A stretch of DNA of 64,000 nt from an uncultured Paracoccus sp. (GCF_947487305.1 NZ_CANKWH010000002.1:310001-374000); one strand, 5' to 3'; shown: positions 36,969-45,894, counted from the stretch's first letter. Notes: generated from the sequence alone by a model not told the origin. Numbers and translations: made by a program.

Positions 36969-37381
36969 TGCGGCTGGTCTTTGCCGCGCTGGCGGGCGGG
37001 CTGTTCGGGGCGGGCCTTCTGGTCTCGGGCATGACCGAGCCGGAAAAGGTGCGGGGCTGGCTGGATGTCTTTGGCGCTTGGGACCCGACACTTGGCTTCG
37101 TGTTGACGGGCGCGATCATCCCCATGGCAATCGCCTGGCGAATCGCGGCGCGCCGAAGCCTCTCGGTCAGTGGTCAGCCGTTCCCCGAAGCCCCTGCCCC
37201 GCGCATCGACAGAAAGCTGGTCCTCGGCTCGGCGCTGTTCGGGCTGGGCTGGGGGCTTTCGGGCCTCTGCCCCGGTCCATCGATGGCCACGCTTGGCATT
37301 GGCGGGTTGCCCTTCTGGGCCTTCTTCGCCGCCATGGCCGCGGCCATGATGATCTATGGATATGGGAGAGGCCGCGCATGA
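36968..37381 (+). CDS. YeeE/YedE-family transporter, C-terminal-type subunit
   Basis: 137 aa from [22 protein letters not shown] (start 36968), four hydrophobic segments. The second half motif [17 protein letters not shown] holds the conserved Cys of the family. Pairs with the preceding gene and its end overlaps dtd by four bases (ATGA). The sulfur carrier plus dtd linkage looks fortuitous. Confidence 0.88.
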   Translation: MRLVFAALAGGLFGAGLLVSGMTEPEKVRGWLDVFGAWDPTLGFVLTGAIIPMAIAWRIAARRSLSVSGQPFPEAPAPRIDRKLVLGSALFGLGWGLSGLCPGPSMATLGIGGLPFWAFFAAMAAAMMIYGYGRGRA

Positions 37382-37827
37382 GAGCCTTGTTGCAACGGGT
37401 CAGCCGCGCCTCGGTCACGGTGGACGACACGATCATCGGCCAGACCGGACCGGGGCTGATGATCCTCGCCTGCGCCATGCGCGGCGATGACGAGGCAACG
37501 GCGGAAAAGCTGGCGGCGCGGATCGCGAAGCTGCGCATCTTCCGCGACGACGCGGGCAAGATGAATCGCTCGGTGTCGGATGTGGGCGGCGGCTGCCTGG
37601 TGGTCAGCCAGTTCACGCTGGCCGCCGACAATTCCAGCGGCAACCGCCCCGGCTTTTCCGCAGCCGCCGCGCCCGAAGACGGCAAGCGGCTTTACGAGCA
37701 TTTCGCACAGGCGCTGCGCGACCTGGGCCTGCCGGTCGAGACCGGCGAGTTCGGCGCCGACATGGCGGTCGAGCTGGTCAATGACGGGCCGGTGACGATC
37801 TGGCTGGATACCGAAGCGCCGCGATAG
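37378..37827 (+). CDS. dtd: D-aminoacyl-tRNA deacylase
   Basis: 149 aa. Motifs: [16 protein letters not shown] at the start, the catalytic SQFTLAAD loop, and [11 protein letters not shown] near the end. It removes D-amino acids (and Gly mischarged on tRNA-Ala) from tRNAs in the cytoplasm. Third gene of the YeeE/YedE operon by ATGA overlap, and convergent with the LysR gene three bases away. Confidence 0.96.
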   Translation: MRALLQRVSRASVTVDDTIIGQTGPGLMILACAMRGDDEATAEKLAARIAKLRIFRDDAGKMNRSVSDVGGGCLVVSQFTLAADNSSGNRPGFSAAAAPEDGKRLYEHFAQALRDLGLPVETGEFGADMAVELVNDGPVTIWLDTEAPR

Positions 37828-37830
37828 GGC

Positions 37831-38703
37831 TTACGCCGCCTCCTGCTCCAGCTTTTCCTCCTGCACGGCGCGGCGCAGATAGCGGCCAAATTCGCTGGCC
37901 AGCGCCGAGACCGGGCCGCAGGTCAGATACATGTTCAGGCTGCTGCGCGGCAAGGGCGGCAGGGCGCCGCCATGGTCGATCGGCTCCAGCCCCTCGCGCG
38001 GGATCTGGCGCAGGAAGGTGTTCACCCCCTGATCGGCCGCCGACAGCATCAGGTTCCGCTCGCAGCTGCCGACGCCCGAGGCATGTTCCCAGGCAATCCC
38101 CGCCGCCTCGAGCCGGGCGATCGCGCCCTTGAGGAAGGCACAGTTCAGCGAATTTGTCAGCTTCAGTGGCCGTTCCCGCCAGGCCTTGCCGCCCACCGCG
38201 CCCATCCAGACCAGATCGATCTCGTAAAGCTGGATGCCGCCTGCACCGCAATCGAGCTCGGTGGTCAGGATCACGTCCAGCTCGTCGCGCTCGAACTGCT
38301 TGCGCAATTCGATGCTGACGCCGTCCGACAGCACCACCTCGACCTCGGGATGGGCCTTGCGAAACTCGCGCACGGCCTGGGTGAAATGCAGCATCGGCCA
38401 GTCGGTGGTCAGCCCGACCCTGAGCCGGCATTCCGGCTTGACCCCGGTAAAGCGGGCGATGATGCCATCGTTCAGCGCCACCAGCTTGCGGCTTTCGGTC
38501 AGAAGCAGCCGGGCGAAATCGGTCAGCACCACGCCCCGTCCCTGCTTTTCCAGCAAGGGCCGCTCGAACACCTCTTCCAGCCGCTTGATCTGCATCGACA
38601 TGGCGCTTTGCGTCATGTTCAGCGACTCGGCGGCGCGGGTCACCGCCCCATGTTCCGCCACCGCCTGCAGAGAGCGGAGGGTGGCGATATCCAGATTGCG
38701 CAT
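37831..38703 (-). CDS. LysR-family transcriptional regulator
   Basis: 290 aa. The N-terminal winged HTH contains RSLQAVAEHGAVTRAAESLNMTQSAMSMQIKRLEE; the effector domain is residues about 92-280. The target is probably the divergent DUF1127 gene and itself: the 141-base intergenic region carries two inverted repeats. Homologues regulate envelope or motility traits in other bacteria, but that is too distant to rely on. Confidence 0.92.
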   Translation of the reverse strand: MRNLDIATLRSLQAVAEHGAVTRAAESLNMTQSAMSMQIKRLEEVFERPLLEKQGRGVVLTDFARLLLTESRKLVALNDGIIARFTGVKPECRLRVGLTTDWPMLHFTQAVREFRKAHPEVEVVLSDGVSIELRKQFERDELDVILTTELDCGAGGIQLYEIDLVWMGAVGGKAWRERPLKLTNSLNCAFLKGAIARLEAAGIAWEHASGVGSCERNLMLSAADQGVNTFLRQIPREGLEPIDHGGALPPLPRSSLNMYLTCGPVSALASEFGRYLRRAVQEEKLEQEAA

Positions 38704-38734
38704 TGCTCAACCTCTTTGATCGATGAAATCAAAA

Positions 38735-38810
38735 TCATTCATTTTACGAATGACTCTTCCGATGTCATCTTATCAGCAATGAAGATGAATTCAAAGAAAC
38801 CATTCATCTT
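38735..38810. promoter_or_regulatory. Two inverted repeats between lysR and the DUF1127 gene
   Basis: AAGATGAAT (38782-38790) and ATTCATCTT (38802-38810) are a perfect 9-bp inverted repeat with an 11-base gap, the geometry of a LysR site. A weaker second site TCATTC-N7-GAATGA lies at 38735-38753 and shares the ATTCAT element. The region is AT-rich and divergent. Confidence 0.6.
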
Positions 38811-38844
38811 TGTTGATGATGTCAGGTATCAGGAGGATTGAACG

Positions 38845-39078
38845 ATGGCACAGAAATCAGCCGCCATGCTGCGCGTCGTGACGGGACAGGGGATCATCCC
38901 CCGACCGGACTGGCTGGAGCGCATCCTGACTGCCTTTGACCTCCGCAAGACCCGAATCGACCTGTCGAAGCTGACTGATGAGCAGTTGCGGGACGTCGGC
39001 CTGACCCGCGAGCAGGTAGACGAGGAGGTGAACCGCAGCATGTGGGACGCCCCGGAATATTTCTACGCCCGGCGCTGA
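38845..39078 (+). CDS. DUF1127-type small protein
   Basis: 77 aa behind an excellent AGGAGG at 38830-38835. C-terminal DUF1127 pattern: LSKLTDEQLRDVGLTREQVDEEVNR. The N-terminal half (GQGIIPRPDWLERILTAFDLRKT) is amphipathic. The gene is divergent from lysR and behind its inverted repeats, so it is likely the regulator's main target. Distinct from the DUF1127 protein at 27109. Confidence 0.8.
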   Translation: MAQKSAAMLRVVTGQGIIPRPDWLERILTAFDLRKTRIDLSKLTDEQLRDVGLTREQVDEEVNRSMWDAPEYFYARR

Positions 39079-39139
39079 GCCTTGCCAGCCGCCCTGCCCG
39101 GCCCTATCTGGAAGGCGCGGCCATGGTTGGCCGCGTCAC

Positions 39140-39282
39140 TCTTGGGGCGGGGCGAAATTCCCCACCGGCGGTAAGCGGCCTGGCCGCAAAGCCCGCGAGC
39201 GCCCCGACCGGTTTCGGTCGGGGGTCAGCAGATCTGGTGTAACTCCAGGGCCGACGGTCATAGTCCGGATGAGAAAGAGCGG
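39140..39282 (+). promoter_or_regulatory. FMN riboswitch (RFN element)
   Basis: Characteristic blocks: GGGGCGGGGCGAAATTCCCC followed by ACCGGCGGT (39144-39172), then the AGCCCGCGAGCG region, GGTCAGCAGATCTGGTG, CCAGGGCCGACGG and the closing TAGTCCGGATGAGAAAGAGCG. It precedes the ribN gene by 77 bases. A hairpin with GCGCC/GGCGC arms (39287-39308) follows and is a plausible expression platform. Confidence 0.96.
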
Positions 39283-39358
39283 CATTCCCCTGCGCCAGCG
39301 GCGCGGGGTTCGTGCCTTTTGCCCCCCGCGTGACGGACATGACGAAGGGGGCCAATTG

Positions 39359-40252
39359 ATGCGACTTTCTGCAAGCGGACAGCCGGCGATGACAGGCGCG
39401 GCGCTGATGATCGGGGCAGGTGCGAGCTTTGCCTGCGTGAACACGCTGCTGCAATACGTCACCATGATGCTGGGCGTCTCGGCCCCCACGGCGACCTTCT
39501 GGCAGTATTTCATCGCGCTCTTGGTCATGCTGCCCTGGCAAGGGCTCGGGCTGAAGGGCTTTGCCACGGATCGGCCCGGCGCGCATCTGTTGCGCGTGGC
39601 TTTCGCGGTTGGCGGGGTGCAGCTCTGGACGCTGGGGCTGGCGCATGTGCCGATCTGGCAGGCCATCGCGCTGATCATGCTGTCGCCCTTCTTCGTCACC
39701 GCCGGTGCCGGGCTTCTGCTGCGCGAAGAGGTGACGCCTGCCCGCTGGATCGCGGTGCTGACCGGATTCGTCGGCGGCGCGGTGATCCTGTCGCCCTGGT
39801 CGGATCGATTCACCCTCTGGGCCTTCGCCCCGATCGGTGCGGCGGCCCTGTGGGCAGCCGCCTCGCTGATGACCAAGCGCATGACCGCGACCGAATCGCC
39901 CGAGACGCTGACGCTCTATCTTCTGGCGCTGCTGACGCCGCTCAATCTGGGGCTGGCGCTGATGCCCGAGGCGGGTGGGCTTGGCCTTGCTTCATGGCAG
40001 GCGGCGGCGGCGCTGGTCATCGCCGGGCTGTTGACGGCGCTGGCGCAATACGCATTGGCCCGCGCCTATGCCACGGCGGATGCGGCCTTCCTGCAGCCCT
40101 TCGACCATGTGAAGCTGGCCTTCAACGTCGGCCTTGGCGCGCTGGTCTTTGGCTTCGTGCCGCCGGGCAGCATGTGGCTGGGATCGGCGCTGATCGTGGG
40201 CGCGTCGCTGTGGTTGCTGGCGCGGGAGAGGCGTGGCCTGGCCACCGCCTGA
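39359..40252 (+). CDS. ribN: RibN-type riboflavin importer (EamA family)
   Basis: 297 aa from MRLSASGQPAMTGAAL (start 39359, GAAGGGGG upstream), ten hydrophobic segments in two EamA halves. The sequence alone says DMT permease; the FMN riboswitch directly upstream identifies it as a RibN riboflavin transporter (such riboswitch-linked EamA proteins are established importers in rhizobia and Vibrio). It should be repressed when FMN is abundant. Monocistronic. Confidence 0.9.
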   Translation: MRLSASGQPAMTGAALMIGAGASFACVNTLLQYVTMMLGVSAPTATFWQYFIALLVMLPWQGLGLKGFATDRPGAHLLRVAFAVGGVQLWTLGLAHVPIWQAIALIMLSPFFVTAGAGLLLREEVTPARWIAVLTGFVGGAVILSPWSDRFTLWAFAPIGAAALWAAASLMTKRMTATESPETLTLYLLALLTPLNLGLALMPEAGGLGLASWQAAAALVIAGLLTALAQYALARAYATADAAFLQPFDHVKLAFNVGLGALVFGFVPPGSMWLGSALIVGASLWLLARERRGLATA

Positions 40253-40354
40253 CGCGAGAGAGGGCCGGCGGCCGACCGCGGGTGGACGCTGAGGCGATTG
40301 CTCGGGGCAGTTTATGGTGCCGCCACATCAATCAACTGTTCGGCGCGGAAGGGC

Positions 40355-40380
40355 GAAAAAAGCGTCCGCCCAGGGGGCGG
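40355..40380 (-). terminator. Terminator after the LMW phosphatase gene
   Basis: On the minus strand CCGCCC-CCT-GGGCGG followed by ACGC and T6. It lies about 60 bases past the stop at 40441. Confidence 0.6.
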
Positions 40381-40440
40381 TCGGACTCTGGCCCGGGCGG
40401 GCTTCGCCCTTGTCCCCGGGCCGGGTCCTGCCTCGTGAGG

Positions 40441-40899
40441 TCACAGCGCCGTCGGTTCCCCGAATCGCTGGATCATCATCCGGCGGATCTGGTCGCGCAC
40501 CTGCCGATACATGTTCAGCTTGGCGTCGCGCCCCTCGGCCATGCCGGTCGGGTCCATGATCGGCCAGTATTCAACGTCCAGATGGAACACCCGAGTCAGT
40601 TCCAGCGCCAGCCGCTGGCTGGCCGGCGACAGCGCCACCACCAGGTCAAATCCGCCCAGATCGTCGCCCCAGGCCTTCATTTCCTCGAAGCTGCGGGTGC
40701 GGTGGTTGTTCAGCGTCACGCCGATCTCGTTGCAGACCGCCACGGCGAAGCCGTCGATCTCCAGATCGTTCTTCACCCCCGCCGATTGCACATAGGCGGC
40801 GCGACCATAGAACTTCTTCATCATCCCCTCGGCCATGGGCGAGCGGATGGCGTTATGGTCGCAGCAGAACAGCACCGAGCCGGGGATGTCTGCCGCCAT
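40441..40899 (-). CDS. Low-molecular-weight protein tyrosine phosphatase-like protein
   Basis: 152 aa. The CX5R loop is C13-DHNAI-R19 followed by SPMAEG; a late DPTG supplies the general acid Asp. Annotated variously as arsenate reductase or tyrosine phosphatase; the FCCDHNAIRS form is typical of the alphaproteobacterial hisD-UPF0262-linked group, whose substrate is unknown. Last gene of that operon. Confidence 0.9.
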   Translation of the reverse strand: MAADIPGSVLFCCDHNAIRSPMAEGMMKKFYGRAAYVQSAGVKNDLEIDGFAVAVCNEIGVTLNNHRTRSFEEMKAWGDDLGGFDLVVALSPASQRLALELTRVFHLDVEYWPIMDPTGMAEGRDAKLNMYRQVRDQIRRMMIQRFGEPTAL

Positions 40900-40903
40900 G
40901 TCC

Positions 40904-41386
40904 TCAGACCTTCTGCGGGATCAGGGCGCAGATCAGCGTGAACAGCCGCCGCGCCGTGTCGATATCCAGCGTCGCCTTGCCCTCCAGCCGCTCCTGCAGC
41001 GTGCGCGCGCCCTCGTTGTGGATGCCGCGCCGGGCCATGTCGATGGCCTCGATCTGGGCCGGCTGCAGCCGCTTCACCGCGTCGAAATAGCTTTCGCAGA
41101 TCTGGAAATAATCCTTCACCACCTGCCGGAACGGCCCCAGCGACAGGTGGAACTCGGCCACCTTCTCGGCCCCCTCATTGGTCAGGTCAAAGACCAGCCT
41201 CCCCTCGCGGATGGCGAGATCCAGCAGATAGGGCCCGGCGGGGACCGGCTGGCCGTCGCGGCCCGGCACCTCGAAGCTGTTATCCTCGAGCAGATCGAAG
41301 ACCGCGACCTTGCGCTCCTGTTCCATCTCGGGGGTCGCGGGCGGGACGCCGCTGTCGTCGATCTCGATCTTGCAGAGACGGCTCAT
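40904..41386 (-). CDS. UPF0262 family protein
   Basis: 160 aa. Full-length match to UPF0262 with KIEIDDSGVPPATPEMEQERKVAVFDLLEDN and HNEGARTLQERL. No function is established. Sits between hisD (4-base overlap) and the LMW phosphatase (4-base gap), an order conserved in alphaproteobacteria. Confidence 0.93.
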   Translation of the reverse strand: MSRLCKIEIDDSGVPPATPEMEQERKVAVFDLLEDNSFEVPGRDGQPVPAGPYLLDLAIREGRLVFDLTNEGAEKVAEFHLSLGPFRQVVKDYFQICESYFDAVKRLQPAQIEAIDMARRGIHNEGARTLQERLEGKATLDIDTARRLFTLICALIPQKV

Positions 41387-42696
41387 CCCCCGCTCCTTTC
41401 GTTCAGCAGCTCCAGCCGGGCCTTAACCGAGGCGCCATGCGCCTGCAGCCCCTCGGCCCCCGCCAGCCGCACGGCAGCCGGGCCGATGGCGGCCAGCGCG
41501 CCGGGGGTCAGCCGGGCGATGGTGGTGCGTTTCAGGAAATCCAGCACCGACAGGCCCGAGGAGAACCGGGCCGAGCGGGCGGTGGGCAGGACATGGTTCG
41601 GGCCGCTGACGTAATCGCCCACGGCCTCGGGCGTATGCGCGCCAAGGAACATTGCCCCGGCATGGACGCATTTCAGGGCCAGCGCCTCGGGATCGTCGAC
41701 CACCAGTTCCAGATGCTCGGGCGCGATGCGGTTCGACAGGCGCGCCGCCTCGTCCAGATCGCGGGCGATGATGATCGTGCCGTAATCGCGCCAGCTGGCC
41801 CCGGCGATCTCGGCGCGGGGCAGCGTCGGCAGGATGCGATCCACCGCGCCCGCAACCGCACGGGCCAGTGCCGGATCGGTGGTGATCAGGATCGATTGCG
41901 CATCGGCGTCATGTTCGGCCTGCGCCAGCAAATCGAGCGCGATCCAGTCGGGGTTCTGCTGACCCTCGGCGATGATCAGCACCTCCGACGGGCCGGCGAT
42001 CATGTCGATGCCGACCTTGCCGAAGACCTGCCGCTTGGCCGCCGCGACATAGGCATTGCCCGGCCCGGTGATCTTGTCGACCGGCGCGATCGTCCCGGTG
42101 CCATGGGCCAGCGCGGCAATCGCCTGCGCCCCGCCGATGCGATAGATCTCCTCGACCCCGGCCAGCTTTGCCGCCAGCAACACCAGCGGATTGACCGCAC
42201 CATCCGGTGTCGGCACGCAGATGACCAGCCGCTCGACCCCGGCCACCCGCGCCGGGATGGCATTCATCAGCACCGACGAGGGATAGGAAGCCAGCCCGCC
42301 CGGCACGTAAAGCCCGGCCGCCGAAACCGGCGTCCAGCGCCAGCCGAGCGTCGCGCCCTCGGGATCGGTCCAGCTGGCATCCTCGGGCATCTGCCTTGCG
42401 TGATAGGCGCGGATGCGCTCGGCCGCCAGCGACAGCGCGGCGCGATCCCCGTCGCTGACGCGAAGGGTCTCTGCCTCGATCTCTTCGGGCGTGAAGCGCA
42501 GCGTTTCGGGCGTCAGCTCCAGCCGGTCAAACCGCGCGGTCAGATCGCAGAGCGCCAGATCGCCACGGGCGCGGACATCGTCGATGATGGCAGTGACGGT
42601 CGCATTCACATCGACCGAATCCTCGCGCTTCATCGACAGCATCCGGGTGAAACCCGCGTCGAAATCCGCATCCGAGGTGTTCAGTGTGATCGGCAT
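41383..42696 (-). CDS. hisD: Histidinol dehydrogenase
   Basis: 437 aa from MPITLNTSDADFDAGF (start 42696); the long upstream frame is non-coding and crosses the island end. NAD and zinc-site regions: GLASYPSSVLMNAIPARVAGV, KITGPGNAYVAAAKRQVFG, DMIAGPSEVLI, LAQAEHDADAQSIL, and GAMFLGAHTPEAVGDYVSGPNHVLPT. It carries out the last two steps of histidine synthesis. First gene of an operon with UPF0262 and the LMW phosphatase. Confidence 0.97.
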   Translation of the reverse strand: MPITLNTSDADFDAGFTRMLSMKREDSVDVNATVTAIIDDVRARGDLALCDLTARFDRLELTPETLRFTPEEIEAETLRVSDGDRAALSLAAERIRAYHARQMPEDASWTDPEGATLGWRWTPVSAAGLYVPGGLASYPSSVLMNAIPARVAGVERLVICVPTPDGAVNPLVLLAAKLAGVEEIYRIGGAQAIAALAHGTGTIAPVDKITGPGNAYVAAAKRQVFGKVGIDMIAGPSEVLIIAEGQQNPDWIALDLLAQAEHDADAQSILITTDPALARAVAGAVDRILPTLPRAEIAGASWRDYGTIIIARDLDEAARLSNRIAPEHLELVVDDPEALALKCVHAGAMFLGAHTPEAVGDYVSGPNHVLPTARSARFSSGLSVLDFLKRTTIARLTPGALAAIGPAAVRLAGAEGLQAHGASVKARLELLNERSGG

Positions 42697-42791
42697 CGTC
42701 CGCTCCTGCGCTTCGGCCTTGTTAGCGCCATGCGCGAGGGGCCTCAAGCGGGCGCGTGCAGACGAGGCGTTGCGGAGGGTGTGGGTAAGAC

Positions 42792-42817
42792 TGGTGCTGT
42801 GAGAGAGGATTGAACTC
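42792..42817. repeat. Island attachment site, left (tRNA-Thr 3' copy)
   Basis: TGGTGCTGTGAGAGAGGATT plus GAACTC, identical over 26 bases to 52983-53008. Only the tRNA 3' arm is present, so this is a scar and not a gene. The 42818-43038 stretch next to it shows no supported gene. Confidence 0.92.
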
Positions 42818-43038
42818 GGCTGTTTCAGTAGTTGTGTATTGATTTTATGGCATAATTTTTCCTCAACCGGAAGGGCGGTGTAGGAATGGTGTGTAGGAAC
42901 GGCCAGCCTGTGCCAGCCAAATGGCAGGCGCACTTAGCATGCCCTAAAATTGTTAGCTTGCCGGATAAAAATGTTCCCTTTATGTTCCTATCTATGCCCG
43001 CAGGACACCCTTCAGCCAATGGCTACAAGAACCGCCGA

Positions 43039-43260
43039 ATGTTTCAGGCGGCGGCAAGCGGTCAGTTGACATGTGTACGGTGCGGGCTGTGCGGCAAGCG
43101 CGTCAACTATTGGGCCGCGGATTTGGTAGCGGTGCTTGGACCTGACCATGAGGTCGACGTCGCTCGGCCATTTTCTGCCTGTCGATGTCTATCCGGTGCT
43201 GTGGCGCAGTTGGCTCTATGTCGTGGACGGCGTGGATTCAGACCCACATTCTCCAAGTAA
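43039..43260 (+). CDS. Zinc-ribbon-like protein, truncated by the IS
   Basis: 73 codons from ATG 43039 (an in-frame start at 42886 would add 51). CVRCGLCGKRVNYWAADLVAVLGPDHEVDVARPFSACRC has two Cys clusters, as in a small Rhodobacteraceae zinc-ribbon family. The frame runs into the left inverted repeat of the IS1380 element: its last six codons are IS sequence (PTFSK, stop). So the native 3' end is lost, or the chance stop lies in the IS. Function unknown. Confidence 0.45.
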   Translation: MFQAAASGQLTCVRCGLCGKRVNYWAADLVAVLGPDHEVDVARPFSACRCLSGAVAQLALCRGRRGFRPTFSK

Positions 43261-44913
43261 GTCGCTGATTTCGCTGTCGTAATCGTGATATTTCGCATAT
43301 AAATCATGGCGTTGACGGCTGCGAGGGGCGCGTTTCATGGATCACCTGGAGGGTGCGGGCTTGGCGCGGGGAGATCGGGTTGATTTCGACCGCCGTGTGC
43401 GTCTGGAGTTCCGTGGTGCGCAGATCAGTTCAGACGGTGGCCTGCTGGTGATGCGCGAGCTTGATGACGTGCTCGGCCTGTCCAATCTGGCGTCGGAGGC
43501 GCTGCGAGACAGCCGCACCGGGAAGAACACGCTCCATCGGCTTGACGGATTGTTCCGGCAATCGGTGTTCGGACGACTGGCCGGATACGAGGATGTGAAC
43601 GATGCCGACCGCTTGGCCCTCGATCCCGTGATGCGTCAGGTCGTTGGCGGCAGGGCCGTCGAGGCGCAAGCTGCTTCGGCATCGCAGATGGGACGGTTCG
43701 AGACCGAGACGCTGGCTCTGGCCGCGAACCGGGCGGCGCTGGCCGATCTGAACGGCCAATGGATCGACCGGTTTCATGACCGCAACGGGTTGCAATACAT
43801 CGTGCTGGACATGGACAGCTCGGTCAGCCCCACCCACGGCGATCAGGAAGGTGCTGCCTGGAACGGGCATTTCGACTGCACCTGCTATCACCCCATCTTC
43901 TTGTTCAACCAGTTTGGCATGCTGGAGCGCTGCGCCCTGCGTAACGGCAATGTCCACAGCGCCGATGGCTGGCGGGATGTCCTTGATCCCGTCATTGCCC
44001 GATATGCTGGCCGCGACCTTGGTGGACGCTTCTTCCGGGCCGACGCTGCCTACGCGATCCCCGCGATCTATATGCGGCTGGAAGAAGCCAGGTTCTTCTA
44101 CGCCATCCGTCTGCCCGCCAACGCCGTCTTGCGCGAGAAGATCGCGCATCGGCTGACACGGCCCGTGGGACGGCCTTCGCTGACCAAGGTCAAACGGTTC
44201 TTCGAGGACTTCGAGTATCAGGCGGCGTCCTGGGACAAGCCGCGCCGCGTCATCGCCAAGATCGAATGGCATCCGGGCGAGCTGTTCCCCAAAGTCGGCT
44301 TCATCGTCACCAACCTGCCGATGGAGCCAGACTGGGTGGTGAGGTTCTACAACCAGCGCGGCACCGCAGAGCAGCACATCAAGGAAGGCAAATATGCCTT
44401 TCGCTGGACGCGGCTGTCATGCCGGAAGTTCCGGCACAACGAGGTGCGGCTGCAACTGCACGCGCTGGCCTACAACCTGGCAACCTTCCTGCGCTGCATC
44501 GAACTGCCCGAGGCCATGGCGGACTGGTCGTTGACCAGCCTGCAACTCAAGCTGATCAAGATCGGCGCCCGCGTCGTCCGCCACGCCCGCGCCATTACCT
44601 TCCAGTTGGCCGAGGTCGCCGTCACCGGCCCGATGGTGCGGGCCGTCCTTGCCGCCATCCGCCGTCTTCGAACGCCTCCGTCATGCGCATGACCACGATC
44701 CATGCCCAAGCTGAACGAAAGCGGCAAGACAGGTCCGTCTGCCGCGCGGAAAAGCGGCTCTGCCGGGCCAGAATGCTGCGGGTTCGAGGCTTGATCCACC
44801 CGACTTCGGCCGTTTGCGCGACGACAGACACCGCTCGGGGCGAAAAACGCTTGCCCAGCGAGCAAAATCAGGCGATCTTGAAGTCAAGCGGCAGGCCACT
44901 TGGGGAATGTCGG
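43243..44913 (+). mobile_element. IS1380-family insertion sequence, 1.67 kb
   Basis: Terminal inverted repeats: CCCACATTCTCCAAGT on the left and, read inward on the right, CCGACATTCCCCAAGT (14 of 16 match). Length 1671 bp agrees with the family. It contains one transposase gene. I could not find matching 4-bp target duplications (CAGA left, TTCA right), so it may have suffered a flank rearrangement after insertion. Confidence 0.75.
43337..44692 (+). CDS. IS1380-family DDE transposase
   Basis: 451 aa, full length. DDE candidates: Asp in VLDMDSSVSPTHGDQ, Asp in FRADAAYAIPAIY, and Glu in the typical YNQRGTAEQHIKEGKYAF. N-terminal FDRRVRLEFRGAQISSDGGLLVMRELD is the family opening. It looks intact, so the element may be active. 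Cut-and-paste transposition is expected. Confidence 0.93.
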   Translation: MDHLEGAGLARGDRVDFDRRVRLEFRGAQISSDGGLLVMRELDDVLGLSNLASEALRDSRTGKNTLHRLDGLFRQSVFGRLAGYEDVNDADRLALDPVMRQVVGGRAVEAQAASASQMGRFETETLALAANRAALADLNGQWIDRFHDRNGLQYIVLDMDSSVSPTHGDQEGAAWNGHFDCTCYHPIFLFNQFGMLERCALRNGNVHSADGWRDVLDPVIARYAGRDLGGRFFRADAAYAIPAIYMRLEEARFFYAIRLPANAVLREKIAHRLTRPVGRPSLTKVKRFFEDFEYQAASWDKPRRVIAKIEWHPGELFPKVGFIVTNLPMEPDWVVRFYNQRGTAEQHIKEGKYAFRWTRLSCRKFRHNEVRLQLHALAYNLATFLRCIELPEAMADWSLTSLQLKLIKIGARVVRHARAITFQLAEVAVTGPMVRAVLAAIRRLRTPPSCA

Positions 44914-44948
44914 TTCATACATGCACTTATTTCCTGTCGGAGTATTTT

Positions 44949-45893
44949 ATGGATCAGATTATCGAAAGGACTCGACGCTTCTTGGACCACCTCGACTTGC
45001 CGGCTGCAATAAATACCATCGCGGCCGTTGAAGACTCTGGAATCAAGGAAGAACTTCAAAATCGATTTGATTGCCTGAGCGATCGCGTGTGTGACGTGGA
45101 TACGTTGCGGCTCCACACGCTGATGAAAAGCGGCACGAACTACTTCCGCATTTACCTGGCCAACTACCTTGCGCTGCTCGAGGATGCGAGTTGCAATGCG
45201 GTTACCTATGATGATCTTGACGTCATATTGCCGCGCAATTCATACATGGTGTTCCCGCAAGGAAACCCCTATCTGCGGAGCACCAAGTTCAAGCATTTCG
45301 TATATTTTCACGGCGCCTTCCGGATCGGTGACGGATCTCCCCACGTGATTACGCTGCACAGGAATGCGCTCGATTTCGTCGTGTCATATTATTACTACAG
45401 GTTCAAAAGCAGGGGCGATGCCCGCTTTGCAACCATCGGAGAGTCGGTCCGCAGCAGTGCCGGGGCCTTTGCCAACACGCTTCGCGGCTGGATGACATGC
45501 GAGACGCGCTCCAGACATCTTGCCCTGCAATACGAGGACCTGGTCACCAATCCGATTGATGTCATGCGCTCGGTCGTCGACTATGTCGGTCTGATCCGCA
45601 ACGAATACTATCTTGCCCTTGCAGCGGAGCGATCGTCATTCAAAACGGTTCGCGCCTTTGAAGAGCTGAACGGAAGCATTCATGGGGCCACCGGGCAATT
45701 TTTCACGCGCAGCGGAAAGATTGGTCAATGGGAGGCTGAGCTGACCCCGGCGGATGTCGATCTGGTGGCGCGAACGATCCAGCGGTTCGGCGTGAAATTC
45801 GTGGACGATAGCTATATGAATGTGGAACTCGTCAAGGTCGACGAGGGTGAGAAGCCTGGAGAGGTAATTCCCTCCCAGAACGGCGCTTACTGA
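44949..45893 (+). CDS. Sulfotransferase-domain protein
   Basis: 314 aa from MDQIIERTRRFLDHLDL (start 44949; CGGAG eight bases upstream, 36 bases past the IS end). PAPS-dependent sulfotransferase fold (PF00685): 5'-phosphosulfate loop LHTLMKSGTNYFRIYL (Lys60), 3'-phosphate site TLHRNALDFVVSYYYY, LQYEDLVTNP, and SGKIGQWEAELT near the end. It would sulfate a sugar, lipid or other acceptor; none is indicated nearby. Lower GC than the host. Possibly a cell-surface modification gene, which would fit a phage-avoidance role, but that is inference. Confidence 0.85.
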   Translation: MDQIIERTRRFLDHLDLPAAINTIAAVEDSGIKEELQNRFDCLSDRVCDVDTLRLHTLMKSGTNYFRIYLANYLALLEDASCNAVTYDDLDVILPRNSYMVFPQGNPYLRSTKFKHFVYFHGAFRIGDGSPHVITLHRNALDFVVSYYYYRFKSRGDARFATIGESVRSSAGAFANTLRGWMTCETRSRHLALQYEDLVTNPIDVMRSVVDYVGLIRNEYYLALAAERSSFKTVRAFEELNGSIHGATGQFFTRSGKIGQWEAELTPADVDLVARTIQRFGVKFVDDSYMNVELVKVDEGEKPGEVIPSQNGAY

Positions 45894-45894
45894 A

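Noticed and set aside
42792..42817. Possible second tRNA-Thr gene
   Set aside because: Only the 3' 26 bases are present; no acceptor 5' strand, D arm or anticodon arm. It is the island attachment scar.
43243..44913. 4-bp target duplication for the IS1380 element
   Set aside because: The flanks (CAGA and TTCA) do not match at any shift consistent with the inverted repeats.
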